Positions 40,799-52,600 of a DNA stretch of 64,000 nt are shown here, piece by piece. Position 1 is the first letter of the stretch; every line of letters begins with the position of its first letter. Source of the stretch: Anisakis pegreffii (lineage: Eukaryota; Nematoda; Chromadorea; Rhabditida; Anisakidae). Below the pieces are notes generated by a model that ran no database searches, was not told where the DNA came from, and was given only the letters and a program-made list of their open reading frames with translations. The translations under genes and the position numbers were made by a program. The stretch is from NCBI GenBank assembly GCA_035041965.1, contig JAPYMA010000623.1, positions 38,049 to 102,048 of the forward strand. Direction: 5' to 3'.

Positions 40799-43182
40799 AT
40801 GATGGATTGTACAACGCTTCATGCGGACCTGCTAAAAATTTTTTCGGCCAGGTGTGTAACATTCTATAACATTCGCTTGCTTGCATGCACACGCATAGGT
40901 TCTCTTCAAGTAACGCTACGAGCAGTGAAATTTACACATAATGCACGAACATAGATAAAGATGGATATGGAACAAATAAATGAATAATGAATTTTCAGAC
41001 AAAAAATAGATGAATTCGAAAGATGTTTATGCGAATTATTGGAAGTTTATGAAGAAATTGAAGCAACTCAAAGTTTCATAATCAACTGTGAACAAATGAG
41101 TGCAGAGTTGGATAGTGAACGCAAATCTCATGCCGATGAACTGAGACAAATCAACCAAGTGAGTTATTTAAAACATTCAACGAAAACGAATTTGAGAAAT
41201 GTTTATTACAAAATATGTTTTATCTTGCATCAATAACTTCTCAACTTTTTGTGAGCAAATAAGAAAAAAAAACGTTCTAATCAAGTTCAATTCATAATTA
41301 TACTCTTTAACGAGAGAGAGAGAGTTCCACAGGAAGACGCAAATTTTACTAATTCAAATATTCTGCGTGTTTAAAAGACATGAAATATGTGCTGTTTCTT
41401 TTAAATAGGATATAAATCATCTGGAGGATACACTCAAAGGAGTGAAAGGAAACAATGAGATCAAAAGAAGGATGATTGTAAGAAAATATGACGAAATGGA
41501 ACATGCTTTCGAAATGGCAAATCAGTTATTACGTGATAGTGGTATTGATGATGAGGAATTATTATCACGACATCAAATCTTATCATTTATCAACGAGGAC
41601 GAGTGATCAATTTCAGAATATATTCTTTTAAAATCATTATTTTTCATGTTTTCAGTTCCTTTGCCCGTGGTTTTAACCTTCCACAGTTTTTTGCAAGGAT
41701 TACGCATTTATTTACTAATTAACAGGACATCAACGACAACAATGAATGTTGATATATATCTACTTGTGTATTTGTGTAACAGTTACAACTCCTCACCACG
41801 ACTAGTTACCACGTCCTCCTCTCTTCAACATCTTCTCTCCAAAATACCCAGCAATATTCCACAGCTTTGGAAATATCTTTTTTTTTGAACTTTATGTTGA
41901 CTATTCATTTAGTGATAAACTCAAATGTGATGAGACTACCCCTCACATCCTTCACAGTGTGTACGCTTGGGTAGAAGGGCTTAATGAACCAAAACAAACA
42001 TTCGAACAGGTCATACAAAAGTGTCCAAAGATCAGACAAACAGCCGTCAAAAAAAACTAAATGCGATGGACCAATGTTCTTTTTGTATCAACTGGAAATC
42101 TTTAATGCAGGGTTTCTCAACCAGGAATGCTCGCACCCTTTGAGTGGTGTGAGATAGCGTTCCAGGAGCTACGAGATAACATCTGATTTTCCATACAATA
42201 ATGTCTTTTCCATTTCAACGCCTACATGTATATAAAGAAAACGAGAGTGGACTTTATTTAATGTACATGTTTTAAAAAAGACTAGAACGTACTCTAATGT
42301 TATACACCTATCTACACTACACATTCGCTGTAGTGAATGTGAGATACAGGGTGGATGTTGTGAGGGATGCGAGGAGATTTAAAAAATTTTTAAGGGGTAC
42401 GGACGAAAATAAAGGTTGAGAACCACTGCTTTAATGAATTACGATCGCTGAAAAACAAATCATTATCTTATCGTAAAGTGCACATACGAACAGACTCGAA
42501 TGTTGTTTCAGTGACAGAATGCTGAGTGAGCAAAGAACACCGTCAAGAACAGAGAACGACAAGCGTTTCTATTCAAGCCAGATGCGTTGCACCACATCAA
42601 AAACAACCTCAAACAATCGCTCGTTGCCGTCATCATCATTCACAACACTAGCGTCACTGATATCAACCAACAAGAACACGATCAAACCGTTATGGCTGCA
42701 AAGAATCATTTCGTCACCTCTTTCCTTCTTGGCCATCCTACAAAATCAACATCACTCCAAGCTATTCAATGCTAATCATGAAGCTAACACCAATGATGAA
42801 AGCAATAACGCAACTACATCCACTTCGCACTCAATCAATTCTCAGTCATTCCTGGCACTGAATTCGCAACTAGCCGCCTCATTCATTCAGCAATCAGCAT
42901 CAAATCCCCACGACAATATTAATGATAACAATAATTTATTCGACTGTTCATCAAAACGAACATTTTCGTCGAACCGAATTTACTCCATTTTACCATCAAC
43001 ATCAGCAATAAATGACCAAACAAAAATGAAAGTAACGTTTCGTTTCATACGTTTATGATCAACGACTTGTTTAATCACACTTATCACATATATGTGCAAT
43101 CTGGGCGACGTTTACGTGATACCTCTTTTGATGCTATTTATACACAATCATCATATAATATTTGATTCTCGTAGTGAAACTG

Positions 43183-43220
<38 letters not shown>

Positions 43221-43248
43221 TTAATAACAACAATAATAATAATAAACA

Positions 43249-43285
<37 letters not shown>

Positions 43286-43411
43286 GTCACCATTCAGAAA
43301 TGTCAAGCATGCAATCAACTCATTCATCGAAATGCACCAATTTGTCCGCTGTGTAAAGTGAAAAGTCGTTCGAAACATGCTAAAAGAGTTCGACGGCGAA
43401 CAGACTGCTGA
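40799..43411 (+). CDS. ZC4H2: ZC4H2-like coiled-coil zinc-finger protein
   Basis: Vertebrate ZC4H2 is a nuclear/cytoplasmic protein needed in neural development. Exons 40799-40851, 40999-41158, 41409-41602, 42512-43031 and 43298-43411 are phase-consistent and give 346 aa (human 224). Residues about 18-115 form a Glu/Lys/Leu-rich coiled coil, with [20 protein letters not shown] matching human EKMAHVEELRLIHADINVM. The last exon encodes the diagnostic finger: [20 protein letters not shown] followed by a basic tail, almost the same as human [24 protein letters not shown]. Exon 4 (520 bases) adds a Ser/Asn/Thr-rich, probably disordered stretch that explains the extra length. Two adjacent ATG codons start the gene. 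Intron 3 contains a hAT-type element and intron 4 ends in an AAT repeat. Confidence 0.92.
42108..42428. mobile_element. Non-autonomous hAT element in intron 3 of the ZC4H2-like gene
   Basis: The left end CAGGGTTTCTCAACC and the right end GGTTGAGAACCACTG are inverted repeats of the classic hAT (Charlie-like) terminal type. CTTTAATG is repeated exactly on both sides (42100-42107 and 42429-42436), the 8-base duplication typical of hAT insertion. The 321-bp body has no coding capacity, so it was moved in trans. Confidence 0.93.
43181..43283 (+). repeat. AAT trinucleotide microsatellite
   Basis: Nearly uninterrupted AAT/ATA units with a short impure centre (TTAATAACAACAAT). It lies in intron 4 of the ZC4H2-like gene and ends only 14 bases before the 3' splice site at 43297, where a pyrimidine tract would normally be. 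Confidence 0.9.
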
Positions 43412-45304
43412 ATGGAATGATGTCGTTGATCTGATCTGATCTGATTTCGTTGAGAATAATAACATTTGCTTTATCATCTCTTTTCTTCATCAATTGTAAA
43501 TGTTTTATTGGTGATCGCAGTTGCACGAAACGAATGCAACTTGTTGTATCTCATTCATATTCTGCTGATCAACTTCAATAGTAACAGAAAATTGTATTCC
43601 TCATCAAGAGGAAGCGAGGACCAAAAATAAAGTAAACAAAAGTACAGAAAGAATACTTATTATACAATCATGTAAGATAAAACAAATGAAGTGGCAATCA
43701 TCAAGCAATTACAGATAAACAAAAAAATTGTCTATGGAACGCCTTTAAGTGATTACTAAACAACACAAAACAACTTTGGCACAAAATTATGCAGGGAGAG
43801 ATGTGTAGATGTTTTCCAAAAATTGTAAATACGAAATAACGATAACCAAATTATAAAAATAAGAATCAATGAGCAAGTAGATAAACGGAATGTTTCACGC
43901 ACATAAACATGCACAAACAGATTTACTCGGCTAACCAAAACAACAACCGTTGGTACCACCAACGTATTGCCATCACTACTGTCCATCATCAAACAACAAC
44001 AATTTAAATGAATCAAATAAATCTATTAGCAGATCGCAGAGATATTTAACTTACCGAATAAACTCAAAAAAAAACAATCTCACAAATCCTAATGCAACAA
44101 CACTATATGATTCGCTAATACTTCCTATTGAATCAATAATGTTACGTTTGTGTACAAAATAGTCTCTCCAGTTTTACAGAAATGATTGTTCGTATTTTTT
44201 CATAGATTAAAATACAATGAGTTTCGATCAGGAAACTTATCGTATAAAAAACTTAGCTTTGGCAATGAATTCATCCATAGAGATTTATGGTTGAATTAGA
44301 GCCAACCATATAAATTTGCAACGGGAAAATGGAATACAACGTTAGATTGCAGAGAATGACAAGAGCATCGAAAACGAATGAAGAAGTTTGGCAAGTTGCA
44401 TTTGACAACGAATGCGAGGAGAGTTTTTTTTGAAGAATTCCGAGAGAAGAATGAATCAATATAATGCGGAGAGAATTGTGATGTCATAAAAATAAAACCA
44501 ACAATAACAAAGATCAGTAGAAGAAGACAATGATTATGAATATCACTATCGAACAATAATTATTCGAACAGCAATAACACGACGAAACACTTGACAACCG
44601 CGCGACGAATTCCTTCGGATAAATCTGTTAAGGGCATAAGCACAAAAACTTCACAGCAATAGGCAGTGAAATACTGTTATCGTATAATTCGATCAACAGG
44701 GAAACAATTAACAAATCGAATGAAATTTACGGAGCTGAGTGATAAATGATTCACATAAAGGTAAAGAATGACAGTTTCAGATTTGTGCTCCAAACACTGG
44801 CAAACAATCACAGAAGTCAATCAAATTTTGCTATGTTTTCAGGAACAAGTGAACAGTTACCAATTTGAGTTTTTTTTGTTGCAATAACAAAACAAAACCG
44901 TGAACTCAAGTCGAGTTAGGAGATGGAACAGATTCTATCAAATGAACTGCGTCTTCTTGATTCCAGATCTCTTTTCCAAATTTATGAAATGCCCTTTTGC
45001 AACGAGTTCTGAGGGAAGAAAGACTACGTGTTTCATTGCAATATCAGAATAAAACAATTTACAGTGGGGATGTGGCTTGATGAAAGTAAACTAAGCTCAA
45101 GGCCCCAAGGTTAACGATTCAGGTCAGCATTATAGAACCGTTTTTTTTTTCAATGGAACATGTTCCGGCAGCATTTTTTTGCGCCTTCACAATCCTCCTT
45201 CTGAGGCAATGAAATATTTCGTTTTTATCACAAAGCACGGATCATTCTCCCTTTCCCCTCTCTCAAAATAAATGTTTCGCTTATGCCCCTTCCCCCTGAC
45301 CAAT
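43412..45304. other. Intergenic between convergent genes
   Basis: The ZC4H2-like gene (+) ends at 43411 and the RhoGAP gene (-) ends at 46637, so this is 3' flank for both. It is AT-rich with open frames up to about 86 codons on the minus strand (43756-44016, 44296-44556), none with recognisable content. Confidence 0.4.
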
Positions 45305-45487
45305 AAATTGATGGCATCCGATCAACTTTCGGCCGAAAAAATCTGATAAATTTCCGTCGGAATTCCAACATTTGGATTCTGACCGAACCATTTTGAGGTT
45401 CGGTCGGAATTCCGAATGTCGGAATCTCATAGTATGAGTTCGGTAGGACTCCAACCGAACCGAAATTTCGTTTGAATGCCACCACTA
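45305..45487. mobile_element. MITE-like copy A, GATGGCATCC ends and GGAATTCC palindromes
   Basis: The left end TTGATGGCATCCGATC faces a right end GAATGCCACCACTA, imperfect inverted repeats. The interior repeats the palindrome-like word GGTCGGAATTCCGA and variants. It shares ends and core with copies at 45975-46173 and 59110-59354. Confidence 0.6.
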
Positions 45488-45974
45488 ATTACAACTGATC
45501 CTACACACCTTTCCTAACTGCCTCATCATGATGAAGGGACTGAACCATAAATGCAGTTCAAGTAAAAAAGATACCTGATCATATTCATCGCTATCACAAC
45601 CCTGAACAAAAAGCATATTTAAGAGGATGTTTGCCCATATGCATTCCATCGCATTCACGATCAGTAAGTTTTACATCTACATAGAGACAATCATTTATTC
45701 ATCTCTCAACTTTATGCCCGATAAAGGTGGCATTCTTTGTTTTCGATCCTGGTCATGATACTTGTGTAGGACATTGCATTCTTTTCGTTTCTTAATGGAA
45801 AGTATTGCTTTCATGCCTATTAACGGTGACCTCTGAAAGATCTTTCGTAATGACGTGACACATTTTCCGAACCAGGGAAACTCATCATAGGTGATCAAAT
45901 GCAAATCACCGAATTCAATCACAACATCTAATGCATTCTAATAGTAAACGGTGAGCAGAAAAGTATCACGTTTG
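45488..45974 (-). other. Spacer between two MITE-like copies, with an open frame
   Basis: A minus-strand frame of 75 codons (45695-45922) has mixed composition (IEFGDLHLITYDEFPWFGKC), and a short acceptor-bounded segment ending CAG/GTATC lies at about 45573-45605 on the same strand. No family is recognised; it may be a decayed gene piece captured between two repeats. Confidence 0.2.
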
Positions 45975-46173
45975 TATGATGGCATCCAAACAAAATTAAT
46001 TTTAACCGACTTCCGGAATCCATTAGACGGGATTCAATCAAATTCCATTTTGAGATTCCGACATTCGGAATTCCGACCGAACTTCAAAATTGCTCGGTCG
46101 AAATCCGAATGCCGGAAACCCGGTCAAGATTCGTCTGACTTTTCGACCGAACGTCAGTTGGATGCCATCACGA
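45975..46173. mobile_element. MITE-like copy B
   Basis: The left end TATGATGGCATCCAAAC and right end TTGGATGCCATCACGA are good inverted repeats, enclosing GACATTCGGAATTCCGACCGA and related palindromes. Sequence to about 46335 continues with more CGAATTCCGAAT-type words and may be a further truncated copy. Confidence 0.65.
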
Positions 46174-46636
46174 ATGCACATTCTGCAGCTCAACCCGACG
46201 TCCGTTCGAAATTCCGAATATTGGAATCTCAAAATGGAATTCGATCGGATACTAACTAATGGATTCCGAATGTCGATCAGAATTCTGAATGGTATTCCCA
46301 TTTTCGAATCAGAATTCCGAATCTTCAACTAACTCCCTATCATTGGACCATCACCACCTTTATAAACAGCGTTTTGCTGTGGTATTCCTATCAAGTTTCA
46401 TCATAAGTCATTCCATAAATTTAGAAAACGGATCTGGCATCGACAAGACAAGATGTGTGCGATGATATAGTTCTGAAATGCCGACTTAACTTTACTATCT
46501 TTCCGTCGAAACAATTTTTCACTTAACCGATATTAAACAAATCAAGTTCGGTATCGTCACCTAATTTCCAAGCCTTTTACCCGAGTTTCACTCAAACTTT
46601 AAGGCAGTTCACTTAAAAATGAACAAGTACCAGTAT

Positions 46637-49600
46637 CTACTGAAAGAAATGAAGGTGCTCATCGTTGCTCTTATCATCTTCGTTCGTTGCCGGAATCAAA
46701 CCAACGATTTCGTCATCAGTGGCTTTAGCAACCGCACCACTCGCTCGATGCCGTCTAGAAGAAGCTGATTTCGCATTACTGCTCTGCATATACGATAAAG
46801 ATTGACGATGAAGTGAAGTTGAACGTGCCGATGTTTCGCCCTCATTTGAACTCTTCAAAATACCTATTACTTACACTTTGCACCCTTCAACTCTTGACTT
46901 TTTCTTCAAAAAGCATTCACTTCAAGACAGCATCCCTCTTCCAATTTTACAACACCTTCACTTTCAATGCGTCAGCTGGCATTTCACTGTGAGCATTTTC
47001 TTCCATCTTCTTTTCACACTTCTGTTTCAATTCGTCTGTTAGCTAACTGAAGAAATTTTTCTTCAGTCAGTTTCTAAACGATCTTCAAAGTATAAACATT
47101 GCAAGCGAACAAGAAAGTGTTATTCTCAATTAACAATTAAAATAATATGCTCATTTGACAAATAAAAACACTAACAGATGCACTCGATTGGCGATAACTT
47201 TTATTCGGTCTCACATAATGTTTTCGCCACGATCGCCGTCGAATAATACCACCTTTTGAACAGTTCATCACTTCCGAATGATCACGTCGTTGTTGATATT
47301 GTCGTGTATCGCATAAACTTGATTTACAAATCGATTGTTCATCTCCTTTCAACTCATCTAATCTCTAAAACAATAATTTAGAAAAGTAGTGATTATGATA
47401 ATAATAAATCATACGAAATGAAAAATTTCAGTGCAACCTACAAATGGTCGTTGTTGCAAGGATTCCATACGAGAGATACTTGAAAGAGGATGATGTACGA
47501 CCGACTGTGATTTCTTATTGCATTTTTCGTTATATGAATCTACTGCACGAGCATCAGTACTACTAGTAGTTTTTGGCACTGGATGACACTCCATAAATGC
47601 TTCATAATTCACTGAGGATGAGGATGCTACATTAGCACCTTCAATATTCGGTGAAAAGGGTGATAAAAACCTGAAAAGATGGAGAACTTTAAAGGTTTCT
47701 ACTGAAAAAAATGTTGTCGCGAAAAATTACTTTTCTGAACGTTGAGTAAAAGAGGGCAACATGAAAATAAGAACTAAAACTCGAAACATAAATTCGAACC
47801 ACTCAGATCTTGTCCTCATACGTTTCGTTTGTTTTTCATGCACCCATTCAAGATATGTTAATGAATGTGTACTTTGTGCAGAATTATTTTGTCGATATCG
47901 TTCCAAAGAATTTTTTGTCGATTCGTCATCTATATCGCTAAGCAGTTGCACCTATATTCAGTAGAAACAGTCACTTCAAAGAAAACTTCAGTACACCTTT
48001 CAATTCGAAATTTTCACACGTTTACTTCATTCTAGGGAGAAATTTAATCTATTCAACACCTATCCAAGATGAAATGTTTAAATAAATAATCTTAATGATC
48101 ATATTAATTTCTTGAAATGTTGATGTTTTCTGTTCCTAAAAAATGCATTTCTAAGAACCAAAACAATCACAATTTAAATCATAAATTTGACGTAGTAGTA
48201 AAATGGATTCAAAAAATACATGAGGAGACGTACCTCGCCAACCGAACTACTAAGTCTACGATACGCAACGACATGATGTAAATTTGATGTTGATGTACCT
48301 GGTTCACAACTGACATCATATTCAAATTCATTTTCTACTTCATCCAGTCGTATGGTACTATCCAAAAGAATGATGTCGTGTGAAGTTGCTGCACTGGGTC
48401 TAGTTTCAGGGAAAACTGCAATCAATGCGCATATAAACAAGTACTAAAATGCATCATAAGTCAGATCAACTAATACAACATTCGATTCCAGACATTAACT
48501 AGACCCTAAGGCAGTGCTTGATAATCAGAGGAAAGAAATTTCGGGCCTCCAGAAAGCTTTGAGGCATGCCGACATGGCCTGTCCCACAGTGCTTCGCGGT
48601 GACAGATCTAAGATCCGAAAACAACAAGCGCACCCGAGCCTAGCTTCAGATTTAAATTCACATCTAAATAGTAATGGCCCAAAAATGGTTACGCATAGCT
48701 CCAACATTAAACTTGATGACTTTCAACTGTTTCATCAGCACAGTTCAAACGAAAAATAATCGTACTTTACGGGAGTTGATCACTTCGCAAAATTACCGAT
48801 AAACATAGTAATAGGGACAGAGGGCACTACGAGTGAATTTCATTGGCACAAACAACCACTTCTCACTGAACTTTCCTTTCGCACGACCAGAGTTGATAGC
48901 GATAATCGCAATGATATTGCTAACAAACATAACATTTCTTTCTACCCGTTAAATTAGTCTGAAGTAATAAAATGGTTCTTTAAATGCATGGAAGCAAGCA
49001 TTTTTACTAATGCCTCTTAACTAATATCGATTATATTAAGTATTTCTCCATTCCCTCCAAACCTTTCATAACGATGTTTTTTTCACAATGACATGGTGGA
49101 GTTTCCTTGTTCGTTTCATGAAACGCTCAACAGCAAACGCTCATCATAAAAACTCGCGTAAGAATGCTCTGTGTTCAACTAACAATGAATTATATTGTTG
49201 AAGATATTATTCAGCAAATAAGCGAACAATTTCGTTCATACACAAACGGATTCATTGGAAACGAAAAATAATTACAAAAGATCAGCTGTGAACAGAATTA
49301 AGTAAAAAGAATAATGCAAAAAAGAAACGAAATCAAATGAGTAAATACGGCGCGTGATAAGAACGGAGATTAATAGCGGGAATGCGACGGCTGTGAACTG
49401 TTAATGGCCACAATAAATAAAAATTACTCTACGTTTATAAAATTACTGCACGTGTATGCGCGTAGTACAATTAACGATAATAAACAAAATTTAACATCGA
49501 GATTTTAAGGTAAATGAGAAGAAAAACAAGACCAACTGGAATGAACACATCATGCAATTCAAAAGAAGATATTATAGATCGACAGATATACGAAACACTG

Positions 49601-52600
49601 GTTAGAGTGATGTATCTAAAGAAAATATGCACAGAAAACGTCGAATTGAACTTAAGAAAACATAAGAGTACATTTGACTTCAAAATCAGATTTGATTTCA
49701 AACTCACGTTAGACTAAACCCCAATTGTCATATTCATACCCAAGTCTTAGTATGTGGTTGAATGTGTCAAAGTCGTGAAAACTCGAAGTAAAGGATGACA
49801 AACGTCCCTCGTCCACTTACCTAATACAACGCTGCTTGAAAACGGCTTCAACCATGCAAACACCCTCATGTATTCAAGAAAGTACTAATGTGAGAACATC
49901 ATTAACAATAACATCGTTCCAAGAGAGATATTACTGTACAGTGCATTCTCAAATCAAACTACTGGCCGTTTGAAGTAAGAGCTGCGCTTTCAAAAAATTT
50001 TCATTAACCGTTCACTGCTTCTTGGAAACACTTGAAGAAGAACAGAGAACTTCTTTTATTCACTTCTAGCCGCATATGTGCATTAAGGTTCATCTTTCAA
50101 ATGAAGCATTCCTGAGAAAAGATTAAAACACCTGTCATCCGCACTCAATTTTTTCTGATTCAGTCATCAACCTTCCCTCAATATATCTACACAGACAAAT
50201 CATGGCCAGTAGCAGCAACAATGATTCTCGGAATCAGAATAAATTACTAAAAGTGAAGTGGAAGCTTAGTCATATAAAGTGAAAATACGATAGCACGGAA
50301 GTGAACAATAAGAATTATAAGTCTTAGTGAAAAACCACAAATAAATGGAAAAACTACAAACAATTAAATATCTGCAAAAAAAGAAAAATTTACACTATAT
50401 AGAGAGGAAATATGAAATTTGTGTATGATTTCATAGTTACAAATCAAATGAACTGAACTAGATCGCCAGCATTATCTAAGCCACACTCCGAAAACACGTT
50501 ACAGTCATTTTATCGTATCACTGGATGAACAGAGTACTTAACAACTCATTTAATTTCAGTCACAAATCGTCCAGTTTGCTTTATGAATGAATTCTGCTTC
50601 CAGCGGACTTTAAAGTTACACAATTGAATCCAGTTAGAAAAGAACAGACAAAAGGAATTCAGGGTGAGACTGAAGTGAAATGAAAGGAACAAAAAGTATA
50701 TTTTATAAGTACGCAATAAAGTGAGAATAACGAGAAAACGAACACACATATAAATAAGAACGGGCAGCAATTAGTTCTGTTAGCAGCGCTAACAAGAAAA
50801 ATACAATAAAGGATGAGATTTCAAAAGTCAAAATAATTTAAGTATTAACGCACAAATGATATGTGGAAACAGAGGGAGGAAGAGAGTTGAAGAAGGAATG
50901 CGAAAATGTAATCTCTTGCATTCAAAAATCAAGAGGAAGAGTTAGAACAAAGATCGACGGAATGGAGATAACGCAAACATGAAAATGATATAAAGGTCAC
51001 TGAGCTATACATGAACTGGATAACATGTCTGATATGTCTGTAAATTGATCATAATAAACAATAGTGAAGATTACTAAAAAAAGGCAAGTGCTACAAGAAT
51101 TAAACTAATATAGTTACTCTACACTTCAGATATTTGTCTATCTGTTCAAAATCGATAACTGCCCAATAATTTTCATCAAAAAACGCACATATGAACAGAC
51201 ATTTCATACAAGTTAAAAGCACACGAAGTGAATAACGCCTGATTGAACTTTAACATGATTATGATACACTTATTCTTCCTCGCAAAATCATTTTTGACAG
51301 GAACTTGCAGTATAGCAAATTCCTACAATTTAACAACTTTGAATCATTGCAAAAAAGTTTCCCTTCATTCAAAACAACGTCAATGAACCGAAAAAGCTGA
51401 AAAAAAAAGTCAAAATCTTATTGAGATCATCATTCACAATCCCATTAATCAGAAATCGTTTCGTAATTTTACGTAACAAATTTGGAATCAGTACAATAAG
51501 ATTTATCCGAAGATCATCTTATAAGCCAAACTTCAGTTTGCGACCTTTCTTTAACAATTTCCAAAATCTTGATAAATGTGTGAAGGTTATTTTTGAAATG
51601 GATTATATTAAATGAACTGAACAAAATAAAATAAATAATGCATAAACCAAATGACATCGGAGACAAAAGTTGCAAAATTAATGAAGCAGAGATGTACTGA
51701 TGAAGCAAATAAACAATTGACACCTCTGAATGAACTCAAGGGAACTGAAGATCACTTTTAGACACAAACGATGGGTAATACCACTGATTTAATAAGCTAG
51801 ACAGTGATCTACGATTGCAATTAATAATGAAGGTTTAAGGAAGACGGAAGGTTCCCTATTAGAAGGGTTTGTCTTTACTCGGTGTGATCAAATTTCATTG
51901 CAAGTAAAGACAAAAATTGAGAAGTTAAGTAAAATCCAGTCCGAAAGGTAGATTATTTGTTGAGTTAGCCAACCGTATGGGAAACAAATGAAATCGAAAT
52001 GAAACCATTCACAACAAAAACGAACCAATTAAAAATCACAACTAGCTGATTGACGCAATTCGAGATCATCACAAAAACGACATAGTTTCTCATGATGATT
52101 ACTAATCGAATTAGTGAGAGCCTTAGGAATACTACTGGTATCATTAACAGCATAAGCAGCATTAGCAAAAGCAATATGAGGCCCGCATGCAGCACCACTC
52201 CCCACATCATCACATTCGTATGCATGATCATAACCATAACGAATACCCGACGAAGGATGCTGCGTTCTACGATGAGCTGCTGTTGACTCCATTCTACTAT
52301 TGATATACTCGGGCTGCTGTGATAAACCTGATCCTGAAGTTGTGGTTGTATTTGATGTAATAAAATTATCAGCATCAAATTCACAATCACGACAATCAAT
52401 ACAACCAACAAAATGATTTTCGTTCGCAATGAATTTAGATTTATCAATACCACGATCACAATAAGCTGGATAAGCGATGACGCATTGCTGAGGTCGTGAC
52501 TGCGCTCGTGCTTGTGCTCGCTGTTTGGGTAAGGGAAGGTTCGCTGAACAATCAACAAAACTCATTTCATTTTCACTATTCTGGCACTCCTGTCGATTCA

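Noticed and set aside
43181..43283. AAT array as a coding homopolymer tract
   Set aside because: It lies wholly between the phase-matched donor at 43031 and acceptor at 43297 and contains stops in the gene's frame.
52029..52558. Long minus-strand open frame (197 codons) overlapping the RhoGAP exon in another frame
   Set aside because: It is Leu/Ile/Val-rich and is the shadow of the Asn/Asp/Ser-rich true exon; the true frame fits splice phases on both sides.
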